From positions 4,009,267-4,073,266 of the forward strand of contig OZ234502.1 in assembly GCA_965153455.1 (NCBI GenBank): 64,000 nt of DNA, read 5' to 3'. The stretch's first letter is position 1; every line of letters begins with the position of its first letter. This DNA comes from Sphagnum compactum. Taxonomy: Eukaryota > Bryophyta > Sphagnopsida > Sphagnales. Both the position numbers and the translations under genes were made by a program. Positions 45,751 to 56,169 of the stretch are shown here, piece by piece. The notes beneath the pieces were generated by a model that did not search any database, was not told where the DNA came from, and worked only from the letters and a program-made list of their open reading frames with translations.

Positions 45751-46405
45751 TTTGAACACAAATGCTACAACAAACACTCTCAAACTTGAAAGTTGAAGTT
45801 TTCAACAACTAAAAGAACTCTCTTCCAAACACTTTCACTTTGAAACTTGATACTTTCAAAAACAAGTTTTTCACACTTGAAAAACTTACAACACCTTGAA
45901 GAAATCTCTTCCACACCTCTCACTCACTTGTAAGACTATTCTCTTTGCAACCTTGTAAACTAAAAGCCTTCCCTCAAAAGGATTTTCCCTTTCTATGTTG
46001 TACTAGCAAACACTTTCAAAAAACTTAAACGAAACAAGTTTCCTAAAAACCTTTACAAGAAACTTGAAAAACTTCTCTTACACCTCAAACTTCAATGTTG
46101 GAAACCTCAAAAACTTGAAGAACTCTCTTTCACACTTTTGAACTTCAAACTTGAAACTTAAAGACTTAAAGAACACTCTTCCAAACTTAAGAACTTACAA
46201 CACTTTGAAGAAGTCTCTTCCACACCTCCCACTCACTTGGAAAAGTTGCAAGCTCCTTGTATGCCACCACTTGGAAATGAACTCTCTCTCCCTTTGCAAA
46301 CTAAGAACCTTGTCTCAAAAGGATTCTCTCCTTTTTCCTATGCAATACAAGCTCAAACCTTTCAGTACTTCTTGTTCTAACACAATGTCCTTTGTCTTGC
46401 TTGGT
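45751..46405 (-). other. Copia A 5' leader
   Basis: Untranslated leader between the primer site and gag, built of degenerate repeats of AAACTTGAAAACTT / CTTTCACACTTGAA. Two related stretches (about 45890-46000 and 46185-46330) contain ACACCTCCCACTCACTTGG, suggesting an internal duplication of about 300 bp. Confidence 0.6.
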
Positions 46406-46419
46406 GTGGGCCCATAACC
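46406..46419 (-). promoter_or_regulatory. Primer-binding site matching the anticodon arm of initiator tRNA-Met
   Basis: GGTTATGGGCCCAC directly abuts the 5' LTR on the coding strand. Its complement, GTGGGCCCATAACC, is the anticodon stem-loop of plant initiator tRNA-Met (CAT anticodon), not the 3' acceptor end. This matches half-tRNA priming as known for Drosophila copia. The same site is found at 58605-58618. Confidence 0.8.
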
Positions 46420-46633
46420 TATTGGAAACAACTTGAAAACAAGCAAGAAATGCAACACTCAAGGTTCATGAAATGGAACAATTGTATTAACTAAAAGAAG
46501 ATTACAAAGGTTGTATGCTTCAAATGCTACAATCATAAAACTATTGGCTTGCAACACTAACAAAGCTTGAAGGTTCTATGTGCACTCAACAACCATGAAA
46601 GGAAAGAATGAAAGACAATTCAAAACCACTCCA

Positions 46634-46640
46634 TTATATA
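46634..46640 (-). promoter_or_regulatory. TATA box in the copia A 5' LTR
   Basis: TATATAA on the coding strand within GATAGTATATAATGGAG. The element is conserved in all LTR copies in the window (for example 41555-41561 and 59472-59478), implying it drives element transcription. Confidence 0.65.
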
Positions 46641-46654
46641 CTATCTCCTAACCC

Positions 46655-46800
46655 TGAAGTAGCCGCCACTTAACCCTGACCTAGCCGCCACCAAACCCTA
46701 ACCCTAGTCGCCGCCTAACCCTAGCCGCCACCAAACCCTAAACCTAGCCGCCGCCTAACCCTAACCCTAGCCGCCGCCAAACCCTAAGTAGTCTCCACTT
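46655..46800 (-). repeat. Telomere-like/GCC mosaic minisatellite in the LTR
   Basis: Units alternate CCCTAA or CCCTAACCCTAG with GCCGCC or GCCACC. On the other strand this reads as GGGTTAGGG joined to GGCGGC. Unit number and order vary between LTR copies in the window (40785-40910, 41577-41720, 58318-58445, 59093-59185, 59285-59460). Confidence 0.85.
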
Positions 46801-46909
46801 CTAAACCCTAACCTAACAACTACAAGGATGTGTATACTATTCATCCTTTTGATGAATGTTTAACACATTCATCAACATTGGGAATTAGAAACGAATAGTA
46901 TTTCTAACA

Positions 46910-49900
46910 GGTAGCTTGTGTGCTTGCCATGTATTCGGCCTCCGTCGTTGACAAAGCAATTGTGGGTTGTCGTTTGCTACTCCACGAAGTGGCACCACCT
47001 CCCATCATGAATACAAACCGTGTGGTGGATCTCCTATCTTCAAGGTCACCGGCCCAATCCGCATCACAATATGCGACCACATCTTGGGGTGATAATCCTC
47101 CGAAGCGTAATTTGAATTGCAATGTGCCTTGCAAGTATCGAAAAATGCGCTTCACCGCAATCCAATGTTCTAGGCTTGGATTGGCCATGTGTTGACTCAC
47201 CACGCTTATTGGGTATGCCAAATCGAGTCGAGTACACAACATGGCATACATCAAGGATCCCACAGCTTGTTGATAAGGAACCTTCACCATTTCATCATCC
47301 TTGTTCATATTCTTCTTCAACTTCGTCTTGGGATCAAGTGGCACTCCGATGGCTTTGCAATCCTCCATGCGAAAGCGTTTCAGAATCTCCTTGAGATACC
47401 CAATTTGGTTAATGTAAAGAAGACGTTGTGCACGATCCCTTTCCACTTCCATGCCAAGGAAAAAATGCAAATCGCCAATATCTTTCATTTCGAACTTTCG
47501 AGAAAGTTCTTCCTTCACTTGCAAAAGCTTGTCCTTATTATTGCACACCAAGATGAGATCATCGACGTAGACGACGATGAAAAATTTCACATCCTCGACT
47601 TGCGCAACATACACACTGAAGTCCGCATCACTTCTCGTAAACTCGATGCTTTTCAAGAAAGCGTCTAGCTTTTGGTTCCAAGCCCTTGGAGATTGTTTCA
47701 AGCCATACAATGACTTGTGAAGCTTACACACAAGATGTTCACCTTCATGTGTGAATCCTTCGGGTTGCTCCATGTACATCTCCTCTTCCAGGTCACCATT
47801 GAGAAATGCGGTTTTGACGTCCATTTGATGAATCTCCATGTCTTCAATGGCCACTAGTGCAAGGATACAACAAATTGACACAAACTTTGCAACGGGTGCA
47901 AAAGTTTCATTGTAATCGACTCCAAATGTTTGGGTGAAACCTCTTGCCACAAGTCTCGCCTTGTACCGTTCCACTTCACCATCTACCCCATGTTTGATTT
48001 TGAACACCCATTTGCAAGAAATGGGTTTTCTACCCTTGGGGAGTGGCACCAAGGACCAAGTGTTGTTGACAAGAAGAGAGTCGTATTCTTCTTGCATGGC
48101 AATCTCCCACTTCTTTGCATCTTCGCCATTCAACGCCTCTTCCACGGTTTGGGGTTCTTCCGAAAATGCCATGGTGGCTCGTTCCACCTCTTTGGTGGCG
48201 ACCCACCAATCACGAGGCCACTCCTTACGTTGTCTTTGGGGCCTTTCTCTTGGTCCATCTTGTGGTTCATTCAAACCCTCGTCTTGTGATGAAGCAAATT
48301 CTTCTTCCGAAGAAGAGTTTGTTGTAGATTCATCACCTTCCACGTCTTCCGCTGGTCTTGCCTTCAAAGATATAGGATTAACATCCTTCACAAGTTCATC
48401 GACTTCATCCACAACAAGGTGTTTTATTTGGTTTGAAAGGGGTCTCTTATCACGAACACCTTCTACTTCTTCCGTCCCTTCAAGGAACACAACATCTCGA
48501 CTCTTAATGATCCTTTTGGTTTCTAGACACATTAAGCGATATGCTTTGGTCCCTTCACAATACCTTAGAAACACACAAGGTATGGATTTGGACTCTAATT
48601 TGCTTCTCTTTTCATCTTGAATGTGTACAAATGTTTTGCAACCAAAAACTCTCAAATGATATACATCCGGCTTTGTACCGGTCCACGCTTCTTGTGGGGT
48701 CTTTGAATCAAGAGCTTTAGTTGGGCATCGATTCTTGATGTAAACCGCCGTGTTCACCGCCTCCGCCCAAAACTCCAAGTCAAGTCCTTGTGCACGAATC
48801 ATGCTTCTAGCGCATTCCATGATGGTCCTATTGGCTCGTTCCGCAACTCCATTTTGTTGTGGTGTGTAAGGTGCACTTGTTTGACGTTCGATTCCACATT
48901 CATGCAAAAAGTCATCAAACTTTTTGGACACAAATTCTCCTCCGTTGTCGGATCGCAAGGTTTTGATCTTCATGCCGGTTTGATTCTCCACTAAGGCCTT
49001 GTATGCCTTGAATTTATCGAACACTTTTCCTTTCGCTTTCAAAAGGTAAACATGAGTTTTTCTCGAAAAGTCGTCGATGAAGGTGACGAAGTATCGTGCT
49101 CCACCTCGAGATGTGGTCTTCATCGGTCCGCACACATCGCTATGCACTAGTTCCAAAAGCTTGGAAACCCTACTTGCTTCATCTTTAGGAAAAGATGTCC
49201 TTTGATGTTTGCCTTCAATGCAAGCTTCACACACATGGTGCAATGGCACTTCTTTCAAATTCATGCCATTGACCATATTCTCCAACTTCTTAAGACTCGC
49301 CATGTTGAGGTGGCCAAGTTTTTGGTGCCAAAGCGTAGCTCCTTCATTCGAAGATTTTGCCACATTCGCACTCTCCTTTCGAACGTTGACGTTGAGAAGA
49401 TACAAGTTCTTCTCCCTTCGTGCTTGCGCCACAACGGTTCCATGGACATTGTTGACCTTACAACCATCCTTGTCAAACGCCACTTTCAAGCCCTCCAAAA
49501 TGAGTTTGCTAACAGAAATGAGACTATTCTTCATTTTCGGAACATGAAGAACTTGTGTGATGGTTGTAAGCAACATTTTACCTCCAACTTGCATTGTGGC
49601 CTTGATGCTCCCTTTGCCAATGGCCTCCAAAATGGTGTCATCTCCCATGTACACCTTTCGTGCAACGATGGATTCGTAAGTGGTGAACCACTCTCGTTCG
49701 AACGTCATGTGTTGCGTTGCGCCCGAATCCATGATCCAATCGTTTCTCGCATGATCATTAGCACTCAAGGCGGTAACAAACATTTGTTCTTGATCATCAC
49801 AAGCTTGGTTTGCTTTTTCTTTCTCATCACTCTTCTTCTTCAAACAATTCCTCACAAAGTGTCCGGGTTTTTTACAATAAAAGCAAAGCTTTTCATTTGC

Positions 49901-50110
49901 CTTATGAGTTTTGTTAAGCAATGCAGCATTCTTTTTACTTTCACTTTCTTTTCTTTTGGAAACCTCATGAAGCAATCGAGCGACGATGAATTGAAGGTCA
50001 ACATCCTTGGTTGACATGGACTCCAAACTCGTGACCAAGTTATCAAAAGATGGGGGAAGGCTCATGAGAAGTACCATGTAGACGTCCTCATCTTCAATGT
50101 TCACCTCAAT
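46910..50110 (-). mobile_element. Ty1/copia element B, gag-pol body, 5' truncated
   Basis: An open frame of 1066 codons (50104 to 46904) that is uninterrupted from late gag to RNase H. Landmarks: gag VNIEDEDVYMVLLMSLPPS, zinc knuckle [14 protein letters not shown], protease [13 protein letters not shown], integrase [17 protein letters not shown] and [27 protein letters not shown], RNase [17 protein letters not shown]. The frame is cut by A at 46909/46910 and continues at 41340. At 50104-50118 gag is cut and joined directly to the gypsy element: the 5' LTR, primer site, leader and the first ~110 gag residues are missing. Before A inserted, its pol was probably still open. It is more diverged from A than C is. 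Confidence 0.92.
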
Positions 50111-50514
50111 AAAACGTAATTACGTTCACGAAGTACTGGCTTAATCAGTTCACCATGGCTCTCCATGTTTTCAAAACTAGACAGAGTTTTGACCAAGGGC
50201 TCGTGGGCTGCTTTGAACCTCTGTAAAACCTTTGGTCCGTGTTGAATGTCATTAGGAACCACCTTCAAGTTTTTAGTAGCTTGGGCGTAAGTTGTCTCCT
50301 CTTCATCTCCCTCTATCCACTCGTGGCTAGCTTGTTGGATGTAAGAATTAGTGTGTGGTTCCTTGAGCATACAATGGTGAGCCATAGGACTATGGTTCCC
50401 ATGTAAATCAAGGGGTATGTATCCCAAGTGGTGGCCATCAGTCTCTTAATCCATTTGGTAGTACGCATGCTCGAATTAGTTGTCAATTGTGAAACCTGGT
50501 GGAAACAGGGCTTC

Positions 50515-50877
50515 TTACCCAATGAGCACATCATAACTGGTGGCATTGGTGATTAAACATCTGACCTGTAGGCAAAGCTCCTGATCTGTACCTTCATTGA
50601 AGTTAAGTGTAATCAAATCCGAGCTCTCCCCAAGTACCTCCTCTACGTTCCCACTAGATATGCGAATTTGCCACATAAATTTCCATAGTTTGGAGTCCAA
50701 CATGCCCATCTTTTTGGCAAATTGAACTCTAAGAATCACTGGTTGGGCACTTGTACCAAGAAGTACCACTCTGGTGGCGATGGAAGTTCTCTCAGTAAGC
50801 ACCACCTTCGGAAATGAGTGAGATTTTGTGGAGAGAATGGTTATCCACAATGCCTTTGTTGAGTAACAAATCCACAA
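50515..50877 (-). pseudogene. Gypsy aspartic protease domain, degenerate
   Basis: Contains VVLLGTSAQPVILRVQFAKK, EEVLGESSDLITLNF, QVRCLITNATSYDVLIG. Retropepsins of this group have D[ST][GS]A at the first motif; here the Asp reads Gly. Therefore catalytically dead if translated. Confidence 0.65.
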
Positions 50878-51914
50878 GTGATGTGTTCTTAGCTCCCTTC
50901 TGATATGTGAATGTAGAATCAGAAGTAGGAGTGCCCACTAGTTTAGCCATGCTAGAACTAGTGACCAGATTTCGAACGCCATCTACAACACGTGATCTAA
51001 TCGAGTGTCTCTCCAAGGTGTTAGATGGGACCCCTATAGCATGTGGATCAAGGATTAGTAGAGGACCTGATGTAGTGTTCAGGGTATCCTTTAGTATTGC
51101 AATTATGTCCCTGGTGCTTAGCTTGAAATCTTGAAAACTAAACAACGGTGTACTCACAAGCTTTTGTGCCACTTCACACATTTGAAGTTGGCACTCCATA
51201 AGCTGATCAATGGAAAATTGTGTGTTTTCTTGATGTACATGTACTCCTGGGACACAAGAATTTGATGCCCTAGCAGCTTGTGGTGTAGTAGTCTCCTCCC
51301 CCCTCGCCAACAAGGTGCGTTCTTCTTCCGTGTTGAAAGGATGAAAAGATTATGGCATGACTGTTCAAGCTCCTCTAGCCCTGGTAATAGGACTTGAACC
51401 ATATGCGAGTCCATCAGTTTAAATTACCTGCCTAGTGGCAGAAACTCTAGGTGCCACACTAGCCTCTTGTGCCGTGAAGTAGGAAGAGCAAAATAAATGG
51501 CAAATTCTGGTGTGAGACTAGAATTGTGTGCATTGGAAAGAACATACTCCCTAACCATGGCATCGTGTGAGCGGCCATAGAACGACCTAAGAGGTCCCTC
51601 CCGTGATCTTGAACCCTGTACAGGTTGGGCATGACTAGCTAGTTGGGAAGACTTGCCTTTTAGATTAGCAAGTTGGGCCCTCAATGTTTCGAGTTCATTT
51701 TGCAGAGTTTGAACTTGAGTGGCATGGGCTTGAAGCACCTCCCTCTTGTCAGCATTGTGCTCCTTCTTCTTAACATTCTTACTGGAATTACCCTTGGTGG
51801 GAAAACCTAAGTGGAAGGTTGGGGTGCCTTGGCCTTTGGTTGAGGGGAAGTGGAAGATGTTAGCAGATTTTGCCGTGGTAATCAGAGTTACTTCCGTTCC
51901 GAGAACTTGGCAAA

Positions 51915-52022
51915 ACAAACAGCTTCATGATGTCCCTCTTTCCCACAATAATCACAAAAGAGATCTTCGGAAAAAATGTTGCACTCACTAGCTTTGTGGG
52001 CAGGATTGCCACAATAGTTGCA
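51915..52022 (-). other. Gypsy gag zinc knuckles (two CCHC motifs)
   Basis: CNYCGNPAHKASEC and CDYCGKEGHHEAVC, both C-x2-C-x4-H-x4-C, eight residues apart. They bind genomic RNA in the nucleocapsid. Confidence 0.9.
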
Positions 52023-53207
52023 AGAAGGTAGGATGGGTGCAAGCGAGTGCACTGCTTTAGCCCTTGGAGAAGAATGTGATGATTTGGTTGGCGCAGCTGG
52101 TGGAGGCTGAGGCCTTGAACGTGATGGAGGCCTCATAATATTGGCCTCATAGAGTGCATGAGTCAATTTCAGCTTTTCATAAATGTTGTACACATCCAAC
52201 AAAGTGTACGAGTCTCCAAGTTTTACAAAAAACCCATTGCAAAACCTGCACATGGAGTGTCGGAGTACCTTCTAATGAACGAAAATATCGATGGGCAACT
52301 TCAAGGTTTGTGATGCTCTAAGTATCCTCTTTAAGCTTGAGAAGCCTCCTGTAGAGCATCTTGAGGGTTTCATCCTTCTGCCGAGAAGTGGTGAGCTGCA
52401 GAATTTTTCAAAACACTTAACCGAAAATTCCAGCTCAAGAACTCGAAAGAATTCTCACACTAGATTAGCAAAAATTAGTGCATTGATGGTGGGAGGAATG
52501 TTTGCAATAACAACAATGAATTGTTGAAGAGAAAGGTTTACTAAAGTAGGTAGTGAATCTGGATTATTGGGCATAGTCCCATGATGTGCAATGGTAGCTT
52601 ATAGTGCAGCTTAGGAGGCGATGGCAATGGTTGTGGCGATGGTTGTGGCATAAGCTGGATTGGGGATCTGGGTGACGCCCAAAATCCTCAAAAAATGTTA
52701 CTCATAGACATCCAATGCTTCATAGTGCACATAACGGGCCACTTATTTGAATACAAACGCCTCGGTGTAATTAACGCCATACTTGAGTTTCGATCCATAA
52801 ACCACAGTTGAAAAAATTACCTTGAACTCCCTCAGAGAAATGGTACCTAGCCTTCTGCTGAATTTTTCAATTCTCCCAGATGAACTCCTGACCTCCATGG
52901 TGTATATGGGTGTAGAGGTAACGACTTGCAACAGAATATATGGTGATGGTGTGGAAGCCGGTGCGGTAACAGGCGTACCCCACTAATTAACCCCTCCAAA
53001 TGGACTTTGATGTACCGTTGATGTAATGTAACCTGAACCTGAATTCCTCGTAGGAGTTATATTGGATGACGGTGGTGTTATAGATGCTTGATGGTACCGT
53101 CGTGAAGATCGTGAGCTCAAAGAAATCGGCTCAAATGATTATGTGTTACTTCGTAGATGATACCTTGGCTTTAGCTAAACGATAATGCTCTCATCATCCG
53201 AGGACAT

Positions 53208-54589
53208 GGTGTTGTCCCATGCCCCAAAATTTTGTAACAATACAAATCACTAGTTACAAAGTTATAACAAAACCTATGTAATTAAATACAACCGTAATGG
53301 AGAGGTATCGAATATGTATGTACATAGTACATACGATTTAAAGAATATGGCGTTTCAACGGGGATGAACAGCGATGGACGGACGTCGATGGACGGACGTC
53401 TGTGGATGAAAGGGGCCGGACAAACAGAATCGGATAGACGATGACAAATGGCGACGGTGAGGAAACTGCGATGGATGGCGACGGACATCGGCAACGATGG
53501 ATGGTGACGACGACAAATGGCGACAACAACAGACAATGACGGACGGCAACTGCGCCGACAACACACAGCAACTGCATCGACAATGGCGACAACGACTACG
53601 CTGGCGACGGCATTGCAAAACAATCCGCGTCCGCGAACTCTGCAACGATGGCATGTAGAAGAAAATAAATAAATTTTTTTCTTCTAATTCATGTTTTATT
53701 ATTATTATTATTATTTTCTTCTTCTTCTGGAGCTACTACAAGGGCAACTCACTACCTGACTGCAAGCTCAAAAACACATAGGAGTGCACAACCCAAATGC
53801 TAACCTCAAAACCCATGTACAAGGAAAGCAAGTGTATGTGGGGTTGCATCACCTGGTACAGATCTTGTACTGTAATCAAACCTTGTGTGTGTGTGTACGT
53901 GCTCCCAAGACTTAAAGCTGGCAGTAAAACAAGCTTTAAAGTTGCTCACTCCCTTCTCCCTCGCTTATGCTACTACTAGTTATGGTTGTTGTTGTTCCTG
54001 TTGTAGTTGCAATATAAGAATAGAAAAAGAAGAAGGAGTAGCAACAACTCAAGAACACAAGAAACTAGCAAGCAAAAGAAAACCCAAGAAATTCAAAGCC
54101 AAGAAGGAGAGAAAGACTAGGAAAAATCTGTCGCTTTCAACATTAAACAACAGAGAGCAATTTTTCTAGAATTAAATTGAAAAGAAGGGAAAAAAACATA
54201 GTGTATGTAAACGGTGGTCGTGTAATAGCTGTCGTGAGCATCTAGAAATCTAGTTTAACAATGGAGGAACTTTTCCCTGATAAAATAATTCTAGAAAAAC
54301 TAACAAAAGAAGGGAAGAGCTTGGCCTTTTATATAGCCATCAACAAAGCTGAAACCCTAAACAAGCCATAACCTTAAAACATCTAATAGCGTACAGTAAC
54401 CTAAAAACATACATTAACCCTAAAGGCATGATTGGCATGCCCATAATCGGCCGTCATGTATGAGGCCATGCATATGGTCATGACACTTAGTAGATGGTGG
54501 AAAAAGGAAGAATAGACTGGATGTTAGTGGTACTTCTGAAAGAATGGAAGTTAGTAGGGATAAATTTGGGAGTTTGAAATCTTCGAGAA
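53208..54589. other. Flank of gypsy gag, GC-rich simple region then noncoding
   Basis: Positions 53360-53640 consist of imperfect repeats of GATGG-CGACGG-CGACAA type (ACGGACGTCGATGGACGGAC), GC-rich against AT-rich neighbours. This may be the R-U5 or leader of the gypsy element. An ATT microsatellite lies at about 53697-53714. The expected 5' LTR could not be defined. Nothing recognised from 53800 to 54589. Confidence 0.4.
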
Positions 54590-55165
54590 ATTTGACAAGA
54601 CCTCTCGGGTTTTGTAGCACAACGTTTTACTGATTTGGGTGCAAAGCTTAGAATTTGGTAAACAAATGCGGTCTATAGCTAACTTTTCAACGAACTAAGG
54701 CAAGCTAGATTTGGATAACGTATGTGATAGGAATAATATTTTAAATGACTGGAGGTCTACTGCCAAATTGAATTCTCTACCCTTGTGAAACCTTCTTGGG
54801 TTTTGTAGCACACTTTTTTACTGATTTGGGTGTAGAGCTTGTAATTTGGTATGCAAATGCACCCTATAACTAGCTTTTCAACGAGCCAAGGCAAGCTAGA
54901 TTTGGATAAGGTATGTGATAGGAATAATATTTTAAGTGATTGGAGGTCTACTAACAAGTTGAACTTTCTACCTTCGTGAAACCCTCTTGGGTTTTGTAGC
55001 ACAACTTTTTATTGATTTCAATGCAAAGCTTGAAATTTGGCGAGTAGGTGCGCCTTGTAGCTAACTTTTTAATGAATTAATGCGAGCTATATTTGGATAA
55101 CATATGTGATAGGAACAAAGTTTTGAGTGATTAAAGGTTTGCTATCAAGTTGAACATAGTGTCTA
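54590..55165. repeat. About three tandem copies of a ~190-bp unit
   Basis: The phrase GGGTTTTGTAGCAC recurs at 54608, 54798 and 54989 (spacing 190 and 191 bp). Each unit continues with TTTTTACTGATTTGGGTG, GCAAGCTAGATTTGGATAA and GTATGTGATAGGAA. Copies differ by roughly 10-20% by eye. The unit length is in the range of plant satellite monomers. Confidence 0.85.
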
Positions 55166-56169
55166 ATCCTTAAAAATTGGTTTAAGTGGGTGACAATTTA
55201 ACGTAAATTCTAAAATTTGGAATGTTTGAACTTAAAAATATATTTATGAATTCCAAATCCTAAATGATGCATAGAAGGTAATTATTTGATTTCAACTACA
55301 AACGCAACTTAACATCTAGAGATACATTTTGCATTTTTCCTTCACCGGTAGCATATGTATGTCCAAGTATAATCACATCATAGAACTGAGGGTAAATAGA
55401 CAGAAAGTCGCCTCACAGTATGGAGCGTGACACCCTTATTGATCACAAAAATATTACAATTATTTGTGAAGAAGTGGATGAGAAAAATGGGTACTACATT
55501 ATATTGGAAGCTCATACAAACTCAAAGCATAAAACAAATGCAAAAAAGATTATTGAAGTTTATGTGGAACTTGCAATAAAAAACCAAACCATTTTAAAGA
55601 ATGTTGCCACTTCAATCCTATGAATTCAAATAACAAACTCCAAGAATATGAAAAAACGACCAGATTTGTGCATGAGCTCATTGTTCAAACCTTTCAACAA
55701 TCATAATAATGTTAAAACAAGAGCACCACTTAGGGAACCACTATTGAACAATGATATAGGTGTTTTACTTGCAAGAAAACATATCAGAGTACTTAAATTG
55801 CTTTAACCAAGTTGAGGTCCTTGCCCTACGTGCTTGTAAAAGAAACCATAAGAAAGCAAAATAAGTCCAATAGTTGGAGGCAATTGAGTGCCTAAAATAG
55901 ATCATTCAAAAAAAGTGGCAAGGTTCTCAAAAAGGCACAAGAGTTTTTTTAAACAAAGGAAGGCCTTCAATTGACTATGCAAAAACTAGATGAATTGATG
56001 CTATAATAAGCCATCCAAGCATAAAAAGGTTTAGTTGGCCAACAAACAAACAATGCATGTATTACTAATAAGCCTAGGGTACCCGAGGTTGAGGTCATGG
56101 AATAAAATTGGAACCAAATGTTGGACTTATAGTCATTGGAGGTGAAAGAAACATGATTCAACAATTCCT
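55166..56169. other. No gene supported
   Basis: AT-rich. A 67-codon frame at 55420-55623 is open (ITIICEEVDEKNGYYIILEA) but unrecognised. It may be the start of the decayed gypsy element that follows. Confidence 0.35.

Larger units (their letters stand above)
41341..46909 (-). mobile_element. Ty1/copia retrotransposon A, LTR-complete, 5569 bp
   Basis: Two 490-bp LTRs (41341-41830 and 46420-46909) that differ at only a handful of positions, with a 5-bp target duplication GGTAG on both sides, so the insertion is recent relative to its neighbours. Minus-strand order: LTR, primer site, leader, gag, protease, integrase, RT, RNase H, polypurine tract, LTR. Integrase before RT makes it copia. Internal lesions: TAG at a Trp codon early in gag, one missing A in the gag-pol poly-A stretch, and a two-base loss at the start of RNase H. 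It is therefore non-autonomous although structurally whole. Confidence 0.95.
46420..46909 (-). repeat. 5' LTR of copia A (490 bp), promoter-bearing
   Basis: Identical in structure to the 3' LTR. On the coding strand it contains TATATAATGG as a TATA box and, upstream of that, the GGGTTAGGG/GGCGGC mosaic. Confidence 0.95.
50101..53207 (-). mobile_element. Ty3/gypsy element, 5' part: gag and protease
   Basis: The 5' half of the gypsy interrupted at 40540. Gag begins MSSDDESIIV at 53207 and is followed by a TAG and further lesions (RYHLRSNT, FSRRLGTISLREFKVIFSTV). Two CCHC knuckles lie at 52022-51915, then a coiled-coil segment (LQNELETLRAQLANLKGK, about 51700), a long linker, and the protease (50877-50515). 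The frame ends KPVLRERNYVLLR at 50101, just where the methyltransferase would begin, and there it meets copia B. Multiple stops and frameshifts. Confidence 0.8.

Noticed and set aside
46406-46419. tRNA-Met-like sequence as a possible tRNA gene
   Set aside because: Only 14 bases match, in antisense, next to an LTR; no cloverleaf arms or A/B boxes. It is a primer-binding site.
49202-50014. 270-codon plus-strand ORF and similar plus-strand ORFs over 42-50 kb and 60-63.7 kb
   Set aside because: All are antisense shadows of copia gag-pol; they repeat in A, B and C only because the sense strands are homologous.
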